Assembly: GCA_022712315.1 (NCBI GenBank)
Contig: JALAGS010000136.1
Location: 1-33,593, forward strand
Reading direction: 5' to 3'
Length of the DNA: 33,593 nt
DNA from: Sphingobacterium sp.
Lineage (GTDB): Bacteria; Bacteroidota; Bacteroidia; Sphingobacteriales; Sphingobacteriaceae
The position numbers were made by a program, and so were the translations under genes. Under the pieces are notes generated by a model that was given only the letters and a program-made list of their open reading frames with translations, ran no database searches and was not told the origin of the DNA. The stretch's first letter is position 1, and each line of letters starts with the position of its first letter. Positions 1 through 6,804 of the stretch are shown here, piece by piece.

Positions 1-77
1 CCATTCCGAACAGAGCAGTCAAGCCCGCCAGAGCCGATGGTATTGCCGTAACAGGTGGGAGAGTAGGTCGGTGCCTT
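1..77 (+). rRNA. rrf: 5S ribosomal RNA, 3' part only
   Basis: The window opens inside a 5S rRNA. The conserved CCATTCCGAACAGAG block is at the very start, followed by AGCCGATGGTA and the closing GTGGGAGAGTAGGTCGGTGCC. The 5' third of the molecule lies outside the window. The 3' end is placed just before or within the T-run at 76-82, so it is uncertain by a few bases. This implies that an rRNA operon (16S-23S-5S) lies to the left and ends here. Confidence 0.93.
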
Positions 78-87
78 TTTTTACACG

Positions 88-118
88 GAAGCCCTTGCTG
101 GAAACAGTCAAGGGCTTC
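88..118 (+). terminator. rRNA operon terminator hairpin
   Basis: A perfect 10-bp stem, GAAGCCCTTG (88-97) with CAAGGGCTTC (109-118), encloses an 11-base loop and is followed by the T-rich TTCGTTTT. It lies about ten bases after the 5S rRNA, the expected place for the end of the rRNA transcript. Confidence 0.8.
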
Positions 119-120
119 TT

Positions 121-427
121 CGTTTTAGGTACTTCCGTAATTCCGTGAGGTCGCTGTGCTGTAGCGGTGTGACGCATCGTTATATCCCTTAAACCAGATG
201 CTCGCTTGCCGTTACTTCCGCTGATTCCTTACCACTATCTCGTCTAGACTAAACTTCCTTATCCAAATTGATCCTCAGCGGGCGGATGCCTTATCTCTAT
301 AATCCTTAAATTGGATATTCTATTGTTCATGAGAAACCATATTAATAGTTTTATATTTATTGGTAGGCTGATAAACTTTACTGTAATATACTGTTTGCTT
401 CAGAACGTAAAACTGCGAAAATTGCCT
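121..427. other. Post-rRNA spacer without a recognisable gene
   Basis: No convincing coding region, tRNA or repeat array is seen between the rRNA terminator and the promoter of the next gene. Bases from about 121 to 300 look clearly richer in G+C than the AT-rich DNA that follows (300-475). A short direct repeat of TTCCGTAA/TTCCGTGA type occurs near 132-148. The part after 300 is ordinary AT-rich upstream DNA. Confidence 0.5.
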
Positions 428-458
428 GTTGAAAGTTTTGAAAAGAGCCGTATATTTG
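428..458 (+). promoter_or_regulatory. Bacteroidota-type promoter for the 476 gene
   Basis: GTTG at 428-431 (one mismatch to the -33 TTTG) is followed after 19 bases by TATATTTG at 451-458, a full match to the -7 consensus TAnnTTTG. Transcription would start near 463, about 13 bases before the ATG at 476. This is a motif match only. Confidence 0.55.
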
Positions 459-475
459 AGGATATTAACTTATAA

Positions 476-1195
476 ATGAAAAAAGCTACATTATTCAAGT
501 TATGCCAGATGATGGCACTTATTTTTTTGTGTTTACTTGCAACAGCAATATATGGTCAGAAAAAATACATTGATACTGATAGCATTATTATGATGGACGG
601 GAGTAATTTATATGGAAAAGTTTCTTCGGTTACAGATGATAAATTGACACTGGATGATGGAAATGCAAAGATGGATTTTTATCCAAGCCAAGTTTATCGT
701 GTTTATCAAAATAGTAAAGGAAAAATATTTGCTCCTTCTTATATAGAAAAGGGTTTAGAAAAGGTGAAAAATTCTGAACCTCAGATGTTTCGCATAAATA
801 AGGAAAAGTCAGGAGAAATAAGATTTGCGGAATTAGTCCAAGATGGAGAAATAATGGTCTATTATTTCAAAAGCTCCGCTCTTGCAGTGGGAGGAGGGAC
901 ATCGGGGGCTCTCTTTGGATTTACAACAACGAAGTATTGGTGCGCTCTTAAGCGTTCTTCGGGGCAAATAATCGAATTAAATGATGTTGTAAAGGATATA
1001 TTAGGGCACGATGTGAAAGAGAGAGCCAAAAATTTATCCGTTTTGATAAAAGACGAACCTAAGTTATTAGAGCAGTTTCTGCTTGAACGAAAATATAGTT
1101 ATAAATTGTTTTTAGATTATATAAAGAGGTACAATAAAATTGTTTGCGCTAACAACTTGAACGAGCACACTCTCTCGGAAGGTTTAGTTTATTAA
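476..1195 (+). CDS. Secreted protein of unknown function
   Basis: This 239-residue protein has a clear N-terminal export signal: Lys2-Lys3, a hydrophobic core at about 11-25, and a likely signal peptidase site after AIYG (residues 24-27). The next stretch (about 33-75) reads like a small beta domain (MMDGSNLYGKV, DKLTLDDG) seen in Bacteroidota secreted proteins that describe 'DGS...G.V' segments. A glycine-rich hydrophobic stretch (VGGGTSGALFGF) lies near 138-149. The C-terminal third is helical and charged, ending in a YKLFLDYIKRYN motif common at the ends of Bacteroidota exported proteins of unknown role. I do not recognise a family with a known function. It stands alone with its own promoter and shares a hairpin with the convergent SRPBCC gene. 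Confidence 0.8.
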   Translation: MKKATLFKLCQMMALIFLCLLATAIYGQKKYIDTDSIIMMDGSNLYGKVSSVTDDKLTLDDGNAKMDFYPSQVYRVYQNSKGKIFAPSYIEKGLEKVKNSEPQMFRINKEKSGEIRFAELVQDGEIMVYYFKSSALAVGGGTSGALFGFTTTKYWCALKRSSGQIIELNDVVKDILGHDVKERAKNLSVLIKDEPKLLEQFLLERKYSYKLFLDYIKRYNKIVCANNLNEHTLSEGLVY

Positions 1196-1226
1196 GTTAC
1201 AGGCTTCATAATTGAAGCCTGTAACT
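1195..1226. terminator. Bidirectional terminator hairpin between convergent genes
   Basis: A 14-bp perfect inverted repeat starts at the last base of the stop codon of the 476 gene: AGTTACAGGCTTCA (1195-1208), loop TAAT, then TGAAGCCTGTAACT (1213-1226). The convergent gene ends at 1249, so one hairpin can serve both. The T-tract on the + side is weak (AGTTTGT). Confidence 0.65.
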
Positions 1227-1248
1227 AGTTTGTATAATCAAATAAAAT

Positions 1249-1632
1249 CTACTCTTCCGTATAAAAGTCGATCAACGAGGCGATATATGGATCTTCCCAT
1301 CCATCTGAGATATTTTCAAAGTCTTCCTCAGGTATATTTGTCTGCCTTATTTCTAGGGAAGTTCCTTTTTTATGTTCATGCAGCTTTAAGGTGACAATAG
1401 AAGGAGCTTCTGTCTCCCCGAAATACCATTCTTGTACAATTTTTGTGGAGGGCTCTAATTCCAGGAACCTGCCACTAATAGCCCCATCCCATAAAGAGAA
1501 TTCTCCATTGACAGTAGCGTCGATAGACACAAGGTCGCCTGTCCATAGACGAGCAGTAATTTCGGTCGTTAATGCAAGATACAGCTCTTCTGGAGTTGCA
1601 GGAATGATTGCATATTTCTTGAATTCTTTCAT
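1249..1632 (-). CDS. SRPBCC (START-like / AHSA1-type) domain protein
   Basis: A 127-residue single-domain protein of the helix-grip SRPBCC fold. The opening (FKKYAIIPATPEELYLALT) is the first strand and helix of AHSA1-like proteins. It is followed by the TARLWTGD segment, the strand GEFSLWDGAISGRFLELEPSTKIVQEW with the usual '.G...G....L.P...IV..W' pattern, the strand TSLEIRQTNIP, and a C-terminal helix. The usual WTG/W..P signature after the first helix is present as LWTGD. The length is normal. The fold binds hydrophobic ligands or acts as an Hsp90 co-chaperone in other organisms; no ligand can be named here. It is monocistronic and convergent with the secreted gene at 476. Confidence 0.85.
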   Translation of the reverse strand: MKEFKKYAIIPATPEELYLALTTEITARLWTGDLVSIDATVNGEFSLWDGAISGRFLELEPSTKIVQEWYFGETEAPSIVTLKLHEHKKGTSLEIRQTNIPEEDFENISDGWEDPYIASLIDFYTEE

Positions 1633-1669
1633 GGTGTAAAGTTACTCTTTCTTGTAATTTACCACTTAT

Positions 1670-1700
1670 TTTGACTTCATTTTTATTTATCTTAATTTTA
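1670..1700 (+). promoter_or_regulatory. Bacteroidota-type promoter for the rsmF-like gene
   Basis: TTTG at 1670-1673, a 19-base spacer, and TAATTTTA at 1693-1700 (one mismatch to TAnnTTTG). The predicted start is near 1705. An AGGA ribosome-binding motif stands seven bases before the ATG at 1721. Confidence 0.55.
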
Positions 1701-1720
1701 TCGCAAACTATTAGGACAAC

Positions 1721-3088
1721 ATGAGTAATTTTCTGCCGAATTCTTTAGTGAAAAAATTAGGGACCAATCCATTATTTGATACCAATGCATTTATTAAGAT
1801 ACACGAAGAAGGTATTCGGGCTACAGCAATACGCTTGAACCCCAATAAACTGGAGGATTGCCCGTTTCCGAATACTGGACAGGTTCCTTGGTGTAGTGTT
1901 GCTTATTATCTTCAGGATCGACCAGTATTTACATTAGATCCTTTATTTCACGCTGGAGCATATTATCCACAAGATGCTTCTTCTATGTTCATAGATCATA
2001 TCAATCAAAGTTTAGAGTTACATACAGAAAGTATCCGGGCCTTGGACTTATGTGCTGCCCCGGGAGGAAAGTCTACCTTATTAAATAGCAGTTTACATCC
2101 GGAATCGCTCTTGGTTGCAAATGAAATTATTAAAACAAGGGTTACGATCCTACAAGACAACTTAATGAAATGGGGAAATGCAAATACTGTAACCACAAAT
2201 AACGACCCCGCTGCATTTAATCGTCTTCCAGGATATTTTGATTTGATGGTTGTTGATGCGCCGTGTTCGGGTTCTGGAATGTTTAGAAAGGATGCCGACG
2301 CCATAGATGAATGGTCTGAAGCGAATGTGAAGCTTTGCAATGAAAGACAGCAGCGAATTTTAGGTGAAAGTTTGTCCGCTTTAAAGAAAGGTGGGTATTT
2401 ATACTATTCGACTTGCTCCTATTCCGTAGAGGAAAATGAAGATATCGTCGATTGGCTATTGGATAGTGGTGATTTTGAATCCATTGAAATACCTATTGAT
2501 GAAAACTGGGGTATTGATCATACAACTTCTGATAAACATCATGCTCATGGTTATCGTTTTTATCCTCATAAATTAGGTGGAGAGGGGTTTTTTATTGCTG
2601 TTTTGAAAAAGGTCGGTGAACAGGAAACTTTCAACAGAAAGCGAATTAAACCAGAGAAATCAGATGTACCTAAAGGGATTTTGAATAATTGGGTTTCGGA
2701 TGGAGACAATTTCCATACCTTTCTTCATCATGAAGACGTCTATGTTTTCCCAAAAATGTATGAAAGTGATCTGAAGTATCTCCAAAATGTACTTTACCTT
2801 AAGAATGCGGGTACGAATGTCGGTAAGCTTAATAGAAAAGAGCTGATACCAAGTCATGCATTGGCTTTAAGTAATCATTTGAAGAGAGACTTCCAATCTG
2901 TAGAGTTATCGCTTGAGGATGCTCGAAACTACCTTAGAAAAGAGAACGTGGCAGTTGATACAATTCCTGCAAATATTCAAGGCTGGGCTATCGCCAGTTT
3001 TCAAGGGAGATCATTGGGTTGGATGAAAGTATTGGCCAATCGTATTAATAATTATTACCCAAAGGAATTGAGGATTGTAAATTTATAA
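1721..3088 (+). CDS. rsmF: RsmF/YebU-type 16S rRNA (cytosine-5) methyltransferase
   Basis: A 455-residue RsmB/RsmF-family RNA m5C methyltransferase. The SAM-binding loop DLCAAPGGKST is at 109-119. The two catalytic cysteines are in the motif DAPCSGSGMF (Cys182) and in STCSYSVEENED (Cys232). The N-terminal part (1-100) is the substrate-positioning region with the YYPQDASSMF segment. The C-terminal third (about 300-455) matches the extra RNA-binding domains of RsmF/YebU, ending with the WxKxxxNRxxNYYPKELR pattern typical of this subfamily in Firmicutes and Bacteroidota. The full length supports RsmF rather than the shorter RsmB core. E. coli RsmF methylates C1407 of 16S rRNA; the exact target here is inferred. 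It is a single gene with its own promoter. Confidence 0.9.
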   Translation: MSNFLPNSLVKKLGTNPLFDTNAFIKIHEEGIRATAIRLNPNKLEDCPFPNTGQVPWCSVAYYLQDRPVFTLDPLFHAGAYYPQDASSMFIDHINQSLELHTESIRALDLCAAPGGKSTLLNSSLHPESLLVANEIIKTRVTILQDNLMKWGNANTVTTNNDPAAFNRLPGYFDLMVVDAPCSGSGMFRKDADAIDEWSEANVKLCNERQQRILGESLSALKKGGYLYYSTCSYSVEENEDIVDWLLDSGDFESIEIPIDENWGIDHTTSDKHHAHGYRFYPHKLGGEGFFIAVLKKVGEQETFNRKRIKPEKSDVPKGILNNWVSDGDNFHTFLHHEDVYVFPKMYESDLKYLQNVLYLKNAGTNVGKLNRKELIPSHALALSNHLKRDFQSVELSLEDARNYLRKENVAVDTIPANIQGWAIASFQGRSLGWMKVLANRINNYYPKELRIVNL

Positions 3089-3131
3089 GACTGGGGGGCT
3101 TAGTTCGTAAAAAGCGGTGTGAGAATTAAGT

Positions 3132-4328
3132 TTAGGAAAGCTTTACGATAATTGAACAGATGTCTTTGGCGACTTCTTCTTTTGATTTTAGACTAAACTC
3201 ATTGGTATTTCCAGATCGATCGATGATGGTAACCTTATTCGTATCTGTGGCGAAGCCAGCTCCTTTATCCTGCATGGAATTGAGCACAATAAAATCCAGG
3301 TTTTTCCGGATCAATTTGTCTTTTGCATTTTCGAGCTCATTATTGGTTTCCAATGCAAATCCAATGAGTAACTGCTTTTCTCTCTTTTTCGCCCCTAAAG
3401 TAGCCAGAATATCCGCTGTTTTCTTTAGTTCGATAGAGAACTCATTTTCTTTCTTTTTTATTTTTTGAGTAGCAACTTCAACTGGCGTGTAGTCTGCAAC
3501 TGCAGCGCTCATTACAACAATATCTGCATCTTCGAAATATGTTTCACAAGCGTTTAACATCTCAGCAGCTGATGTTACCGAAATTGTATGAACACGATCT
3601 GGTGCTTTTAGGGAACTAGGACCTGATACCAATGTGACGTCTGCACCAAGTATTTCAAGTTGTCTGGCGATAGCATAGCCCATCTTTCCGCTAGAATGAT
3701 TGCCAATGAAACGGACCGGGTCTATAGCTTCATAAGTGGGGCCTGCAGATACTAAGGCTTTCTTTCCAGATAAAGGCAGTTCCTGCGCTGAAAATTTAAC
3801 CAAAAAATTCATTATTTCTTCGGGTTCAGCTAGACGTCCTTCGCCTACTAATCCACTAGCTAGTTCTCCATTCCCCGGGGGAATCAAGATATTGCCATAA
3901 GAACTGAGTTTACTGATATTGGCCTGCGTGGATGGATGTTTCCACATATCTAAATCCATTGCTGGCGCAAATAGTACTGGACATTTCGCTGATAGATATA
4001 CGGCTGTTAGGAGGTTGTCGCAAAGTCCATTGGCCATCTTGGCAATTGTATTTGCTGTTGCAGGAGCGACTACAATGTAATCCGCATTTAGTGCAATTTC
4101 GACATGATTATTCCATTCTCCGGTATTCGGCTGATAATAATCTATCAAGACAGGGTTTTTGGAGAGTGTGGAAAGGGTAAGCGGAGTAATAAAGGCTGTA
4201 GCCTCTTTTGACATGATTACATTAACTTGGGCATCTGCTTTTACAAGAAGGCGGATGAGGGATGCAATCTTGTATGCGGCAATACTGCCGCATACAGCAA
4301 TTACAATATTTTTCCCAGCTAAAGCCAT
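3132..4328 (-). CDS. coaBC: Bifunctional phosphopantothenoylcysteine decarboxylase / phosphopantothenate-cysteine ligase
   Basis: CoaBC carries out two steps of coenzyme A synthesis: it joins cysteine to 4'-phosphopantothenate and decarboxylates the product. The N-terminal FMN-binding CoaC half (about 1-180) starts with VCGSIAAYK and keeps the catalytic His75 (NNHVEIA). The C-terminal CoaB half (about 185-398) has SAGPTYEAIDPVRFI, Asn210 in GNHSSGKMG, SAAVADYTP and the lysine motif KIKKK (289-293). Residue numbers align directly with E. coli Dfp. Oddly, the PxMN motif reads PAMD (Asp125 for Asn125), and the position of the active-site Cys158 is Ser158 (ELASGL). Both may be normal for Bacteroidota. 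It is the last gene of bamD-rpoZ-coaBC, ten bases after rpoZ, and ends convergent with rsmF. Confidence 0.95.
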   Translation of the reverse strand: MALAGKNIVIAVCGSIAAYKIASLIRLLVKADAQVNVIMSKEATAFITPLTLSTLSKNPVLIDYYQPNTGEWNNHVEIALNADYIVVAPATANTIAKMANGLCDNLLTAVYLSAKCPVLFAPAMDLDMWKHPSTQANISKLSSYGNILIPPGNGELASGLVGEGRLAEPEEIMNFLVKFSAQELPLSGKKALVSAGPTYEAIDPVRFIGNHSSGKMGYAIARQLEILGADVTLVSGPSSLKAPDRVHTISVTSAAEMLNACETYFEDADIVVMSAAVADYTPVEVATQKIKKKENEFSIELKKTADILATLGAKKREKQLLIGFALETNNELENAKDKLIRKNLDFIVLNSMQDKGAGFATDTNKVTIIDRSGNTNEFSLKSKEEVAKDICSIIVKLS

Positions 4329-4338
4329 TTTCTAAGGA

Positions 4339-4668
4339 TTAGTCCTGCTCTTTTGAAGGATTTCTGTAGTACACTTTATCGTGTAAAAATTCATCGATAG
4401 CAACCAAAGTAGGCTTTGGCATGCGCTCGTAATGTTTTGAAATCTCTATTTGCTCGCGGTTTTCGAATACCTCTTCCAAGTTATCGTTGTTACTTGCAAA
4501 TTCAGCAAGTTTTCCGTTCAATTCTTCTTTAATGTCTACTGCAATTTGGTTCGCGCGTTTAGAAATAACTACAATAGATTCATAGAGATTGTCAGTTCCT
4601 TTGTCCAATTGTCTCAAGTCACGTGTAACTGTAGAGTTTGGAATTGAATTGTTATTTTTTTGACTCAT
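4339..4668 (-). CDS. rpoZ: DNA-directed RNA polymerase omega subunit (Bacteroidota type)
   Basis: A 109-residue protein with the omega core: a VTRDLRQLDKGTDNLYESIVVISKRANQIA stretch corresponding to the 'N.Y..V.I...RA.Q' signature that contacts the beta' subunit. The tail (PKPTLVAIDEFLHDKVYYRNP) is typical of Bacteroidota omega proteins. The frame is open 22 codons further upstream (to 4734), but that extension is a run of Lys/Arg codons overlapping bamD. The start MSQKNNN at 4668 gives the normal length and a 17-base overlap with the end of bamD, which suggests coupled translation. The position between bamD and coaBC is conserved in this phylum and supports the call. Confidence 0.85.
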   Translation of the reverse strand: MSQKNNNSIPNSTVTRDLRQLDKGTDNLYESIVVISKRANQIAVDIKEELNGKLAEFASNNDNLEEVFENREQIEISKHYERMPKPTLVAIDEFLHDKVYYRNPSKEQD

Positions 4669-5581
4669 CTTTTTGGGTATTTTCTTTTTCTTTTTTCGCC
4701 TTTTGTTCTTTGATATAAGTTTCCTGCTCTGCAAGGGCCTTATTATAATCTTTTACTTGAGAGAGGGCCGTTTTAATCCCTTTTTCCGAATCTTCGCGAA
4801 TGGATTCTGCCTCTTTCATGTGTTTGCTATTTGGAAAATTACTTGCGAAGTTACGGTAATAATCCAAGGCTTCATCAAATCTGCTTTCTTGTTTCAGGAA
4901 GATACTTTTAGATGCGTAGATATATTGCGCTTTTAACGTTAAAAACTCAATTTCTTCTGCGTATTTTGTATCCGGATATTCTTTTAGTACGTTCTGTAAT
5001 GCAATAACGGCTGCTCTATAATCATCATTAAGCCCCATATCGTAATAGAGTCTCGCGTTGGCAAAGGCTTTAAGCTCAAGCTTATCTCTCAATTTCTGTA
5101 TAAGATCTGATGCTTCTTTTGATCGTTCCGATTCTGGATAAAGATTGACAAAGAGCTGTAAAGCATCAATTGCTTTCTTCGTATTAGCTTGATCTAAGGT
5201 CGATCTTGGAGAATCCAAATAATAACAATAGGCATGCATAAATCTACATTCCTCTGCTCTTGGACTGTTTGGATAAACATCCGAAAAATCTTTAAAGTGA
5301 TAGGCCGCTGAAGTGTAATCTTTCAGACGGTAGTTGGCAAATGCCAAATAATAGTAAATATTTTCTGCTTCAGCTTGTCCACGGAATTTGGTCCGCAAGT
5401 CATCAAACAAAACTAATGCCTTTGTATATTTCTTTTTCTCATAAAGTTTTACTGCCTCTTCGTACTTTTGAGCGATATTATTGCTTGCGCGCAATTTCTC
5501 AAATTTACTCTTACAACCAGTAAACACCAATAGAAACATCATGCCGGCACAGATAGCCGCTATACGCCTATTTAAAAACAT
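4652..5581 (-). CDS. bamD: Outer membrane assembly lipoprotein BamD
   Basis: A 309-residue lipoprotein: a basic N-terminus (NRR), a hydrophobic core, and a lipobox FTGC with acylated Cys23. The mature part is a chain of TPR-like helical repeats, as in BamD: YEEAVKLYEKKKYTKALVLFDDL, IYYYLAFANYRLKDYTSAAYHF, YPNSPRAEECRFMHAYCYY, FVNLYPESERSKEASDLI, YPDTKYAEEIEFL, and FASNFPNSKHMKEA. The spacing and the 'YP.S..A..A' pattern match the YfiO/BamD family. It would act with BamA at the inner face of the outer membrane to insert beta-barrel proteins. The C-terminus is a charged K/E helix. It heads the operon with rpoZ and coaBC. Its -7 promoter box ends only four bases before the ATG. Confidence 0.92.
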   Translation of the reverse strand: MFLNRRIAAICAGMMFLLVFTGCKSKFEKLRASNNIAQKYEEAVKLYEKKKYTKALVLFDDLRTKFRGQAEAENIYYYLAFANYRLKDYTSAAYHFKDFSDVYPNSPRAEECRFMHAYCYYLDSPRSTLDQANTKKAIDALQLFVNLYPESERSKEASDLIQKLRDKLELKAFANARLYYDMGLNDDYRAAVIALQNVLKEYPDTKYAEEIEFLTLKAQYIYASKSIFLKQESRFDEALDYYRNFASNFPNSKHMKEAESIREDSEKGIKTALSQVKDYNKALAEQETYIKEQKAKKEKENTQKDESKK

Positions 5582-5585
5582 TTTA

Positions 5586-5616
5586 CAAAGATAGTGAATT
5601 TGTTATACTAATCAAT
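5586..5616 (-). promoter_or_regulatory. Promoter abutting the bamD start codon
   Basis: Read on the minus strand: ATTG (5616-5613), a 19-base spacer, then TATCTTTG (5593-5586), a perfect TAnnTTTG. The bamD ATG begins at 5581. The expected start of transcription is at or next to the A of the ATG, so the mRNA may be leaderless. Confidence 0.55.
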
Positions 5617-5822
5617 TAAATTTTACTGCGCAATATAGTTTAATAATTATTTGATCGCAAAAACAACATTTCTTATTAACATTCTTTAACTCGATTGAAC
5701 CAAATATCCAGGTATAATGTCATATACTTGTTGTTTTTCTGCTGGTAGTGCCGGTTAAAAATATGCATTTTGAAATATTTGATTATCTTTACATATTACA
5801 ATCATTGAATAGCATTAAGAGT

Positions 5823-6098
5823 ATGACTTTAAAAGAAAAAGTTGAGCAAGCATTAGATACCTTGAGACCATATTTGGAAACTGATGGCGGAAATGTGAGT
5901 GTTGAAGAGATTACAGCGGATAATGTCGTGCGTTTAAAATTATTGGGAGCTTGCGCTTCATGTTCAATGAGCATCATGACCTTTAAGGCTGGTTTGGAGC
6001 AAGCAATTCGAAAGGCTGTTCCTGAAATTACAGGAGTGGAGGCTATCAATTTAACGGATCCCGATTCCCCAGACGCAACTTTACCATCTGCTAATTAG
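5823..6098 (+). CDS. NifU-like C-terminal domain Fe-S scaffold/carrier protein
   Basis: A small (91-residue) protein that is essentially one NifU C-terminal domain. It has the opening helix LKEKVEQALDTLRPYLETDGGNV, the strand VVRLKLLGACASCSMSIMTFKAGLEQAI with the metal-binding CxxC (ACASC), and the end EITGVEAI. Such proteins carry or assemble an Fe-S cluster bound by the two cysteines of a dimer. The open frame extends 25 codons upstream to 5748, but the start MTLKEK at 5823 matches the family start and has a TAAGAG motif just before it. A TATCTTTA box at 5784-5791 is a possible -7 element. No other Fe-S gene is next to it. Confidence 0.88.
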   Translation: MTLKEKVEQALDTLRPYLETDGGNVSVEEITADNVVRLKLLGACASCSMSIMTFKAGLEQAIRKAVPEITGVEAINLTDPDSPDATLPSAN

Positions 6099-6134
6099 TT
6101 TTTCCTATTAACACAATTTAACGGCTAGCTCGGC

Positions 6135-6152
6135 TACTTTTGCTTAAATTTG
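6135..6152 (+). promoter_or_regulatory. Two overlapping -7 boxes before the 6157 gene
   Basis: TACTTTTG (6135-6142) and TAAATTTG (6145-6152) both match TAnnTTTG exactly and lie 10 bases apart. No good -33 TTTG is seen for either. The first would give a leader of about 10 bases; the second would start at the ATG itself (6157). Confidence 0.45.
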
Positions 6153-6156
6153 TTTT

Positions 6157-6804
6157 ATGAAGTTGCTGATTTCTCTATTATCCACTGTATTTGTACTTTT
6201 TGGATCCTCTGCATTACGTGCTCAGGAAAGAAAGATTATCCAATATTCCGGTATTGTAACAACGGTTGGGTCAGGTCTTCCAGTGGGTTATGTGACTGTT
6301 ACAAATTTGTCTTTTAGAAACGAAGCTTTTGCAGCAAATAACGAAGGGTATTTCTCTTTTGTAGCACACGTAGGGGATACAATTCGTTTTACTTCTGTTG
6401 GTTTTGACCCTTTAGTCGTTACTATTCCTGAAGTCTCAGGAGATAAATATACCGCAAATATCATAATGCAAAACTTAGTTACGGAACTCCCGATGGTAAC
6501 CCCTTACCCATGGGCAAGTATCGAAGAGTTTAACATTGCATTTATGAATCTAGACGTTTCTGAAGATAATATCGTGAGGGCAAGAAGATCATTGTCTTAC
6601 GAGTCTTTAGCCGCGATGGCTGCAGTCATACCGCGTGATGGTAACGAAATGCGCTCCATTAACAATGCGCAGAGCTTTAATACAATGAATAATAAAGTCA
6701 TCAACCAACGTTATGCTAATCCGTTGTTGAATCCATTTGCATGGGGTAGTTTAATCCAACAGATTACAAAAGGAAATCAGAGCCGAAAAAGCTCAAATTA
6801 TTAA
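6157..6804 (+). CDS. Secreted carboxypeptidase-regulatory-like domain protein
   Basis: A 215-residue exported protein. The signal peptide (MKLLISLLSTVFVLFGSSALRA, cut after Ala22) is followed by a CarboxypepD_reg-like beta-sandwich at about 28-110: YSGIVTTVGSGLPVGYVTVTNLSFRNEAFAANNEGYFSF with the typical 'G.....G.P..Y..V.......G..T...G.F.F', then GDTIRFTSVGFDPLVVTIP. This is the domain found at the front of SusC/TonB receptors, here free-standing. The C-terminal part (about 115-215) is rich in Asn and shows no motif I know; it contains PMVTPYPWASIEEFNIAF. It ends in a four-base overlap of stop codons with the convergent permease gene, leaving no room for a separate terminator. The role is unknown, probably at the cell surface or in the periplasm. 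Confidence 0.82.
   Translation: MKLLISLLSTVFVLFGSSALRAQERKIIQYSGIVTTVGSGLPVGYVTVTNLSFRNEAFAANNEGYFSFVAHVGDTIRFTSVGFDPLVVTIPEVSGDKYTANIIMQNLVTELPMVTPYPWASIEEFNIAFMNLDVSEDNIVRARRSLSYESLAAMAAVIPRDGNEMRSINNAQSFNTMNNKVINQRYANPLLNPFAWGSLIQQITKGNQSRKSSNY

Noticed and set aside
4669..4734. Lys/Arg-rich upstream extension of rpoZ
   Set aside because: It overlaps the charged end of bamD in another frame and is not typical of omega; the ATG at 4668 gives the normal protein.
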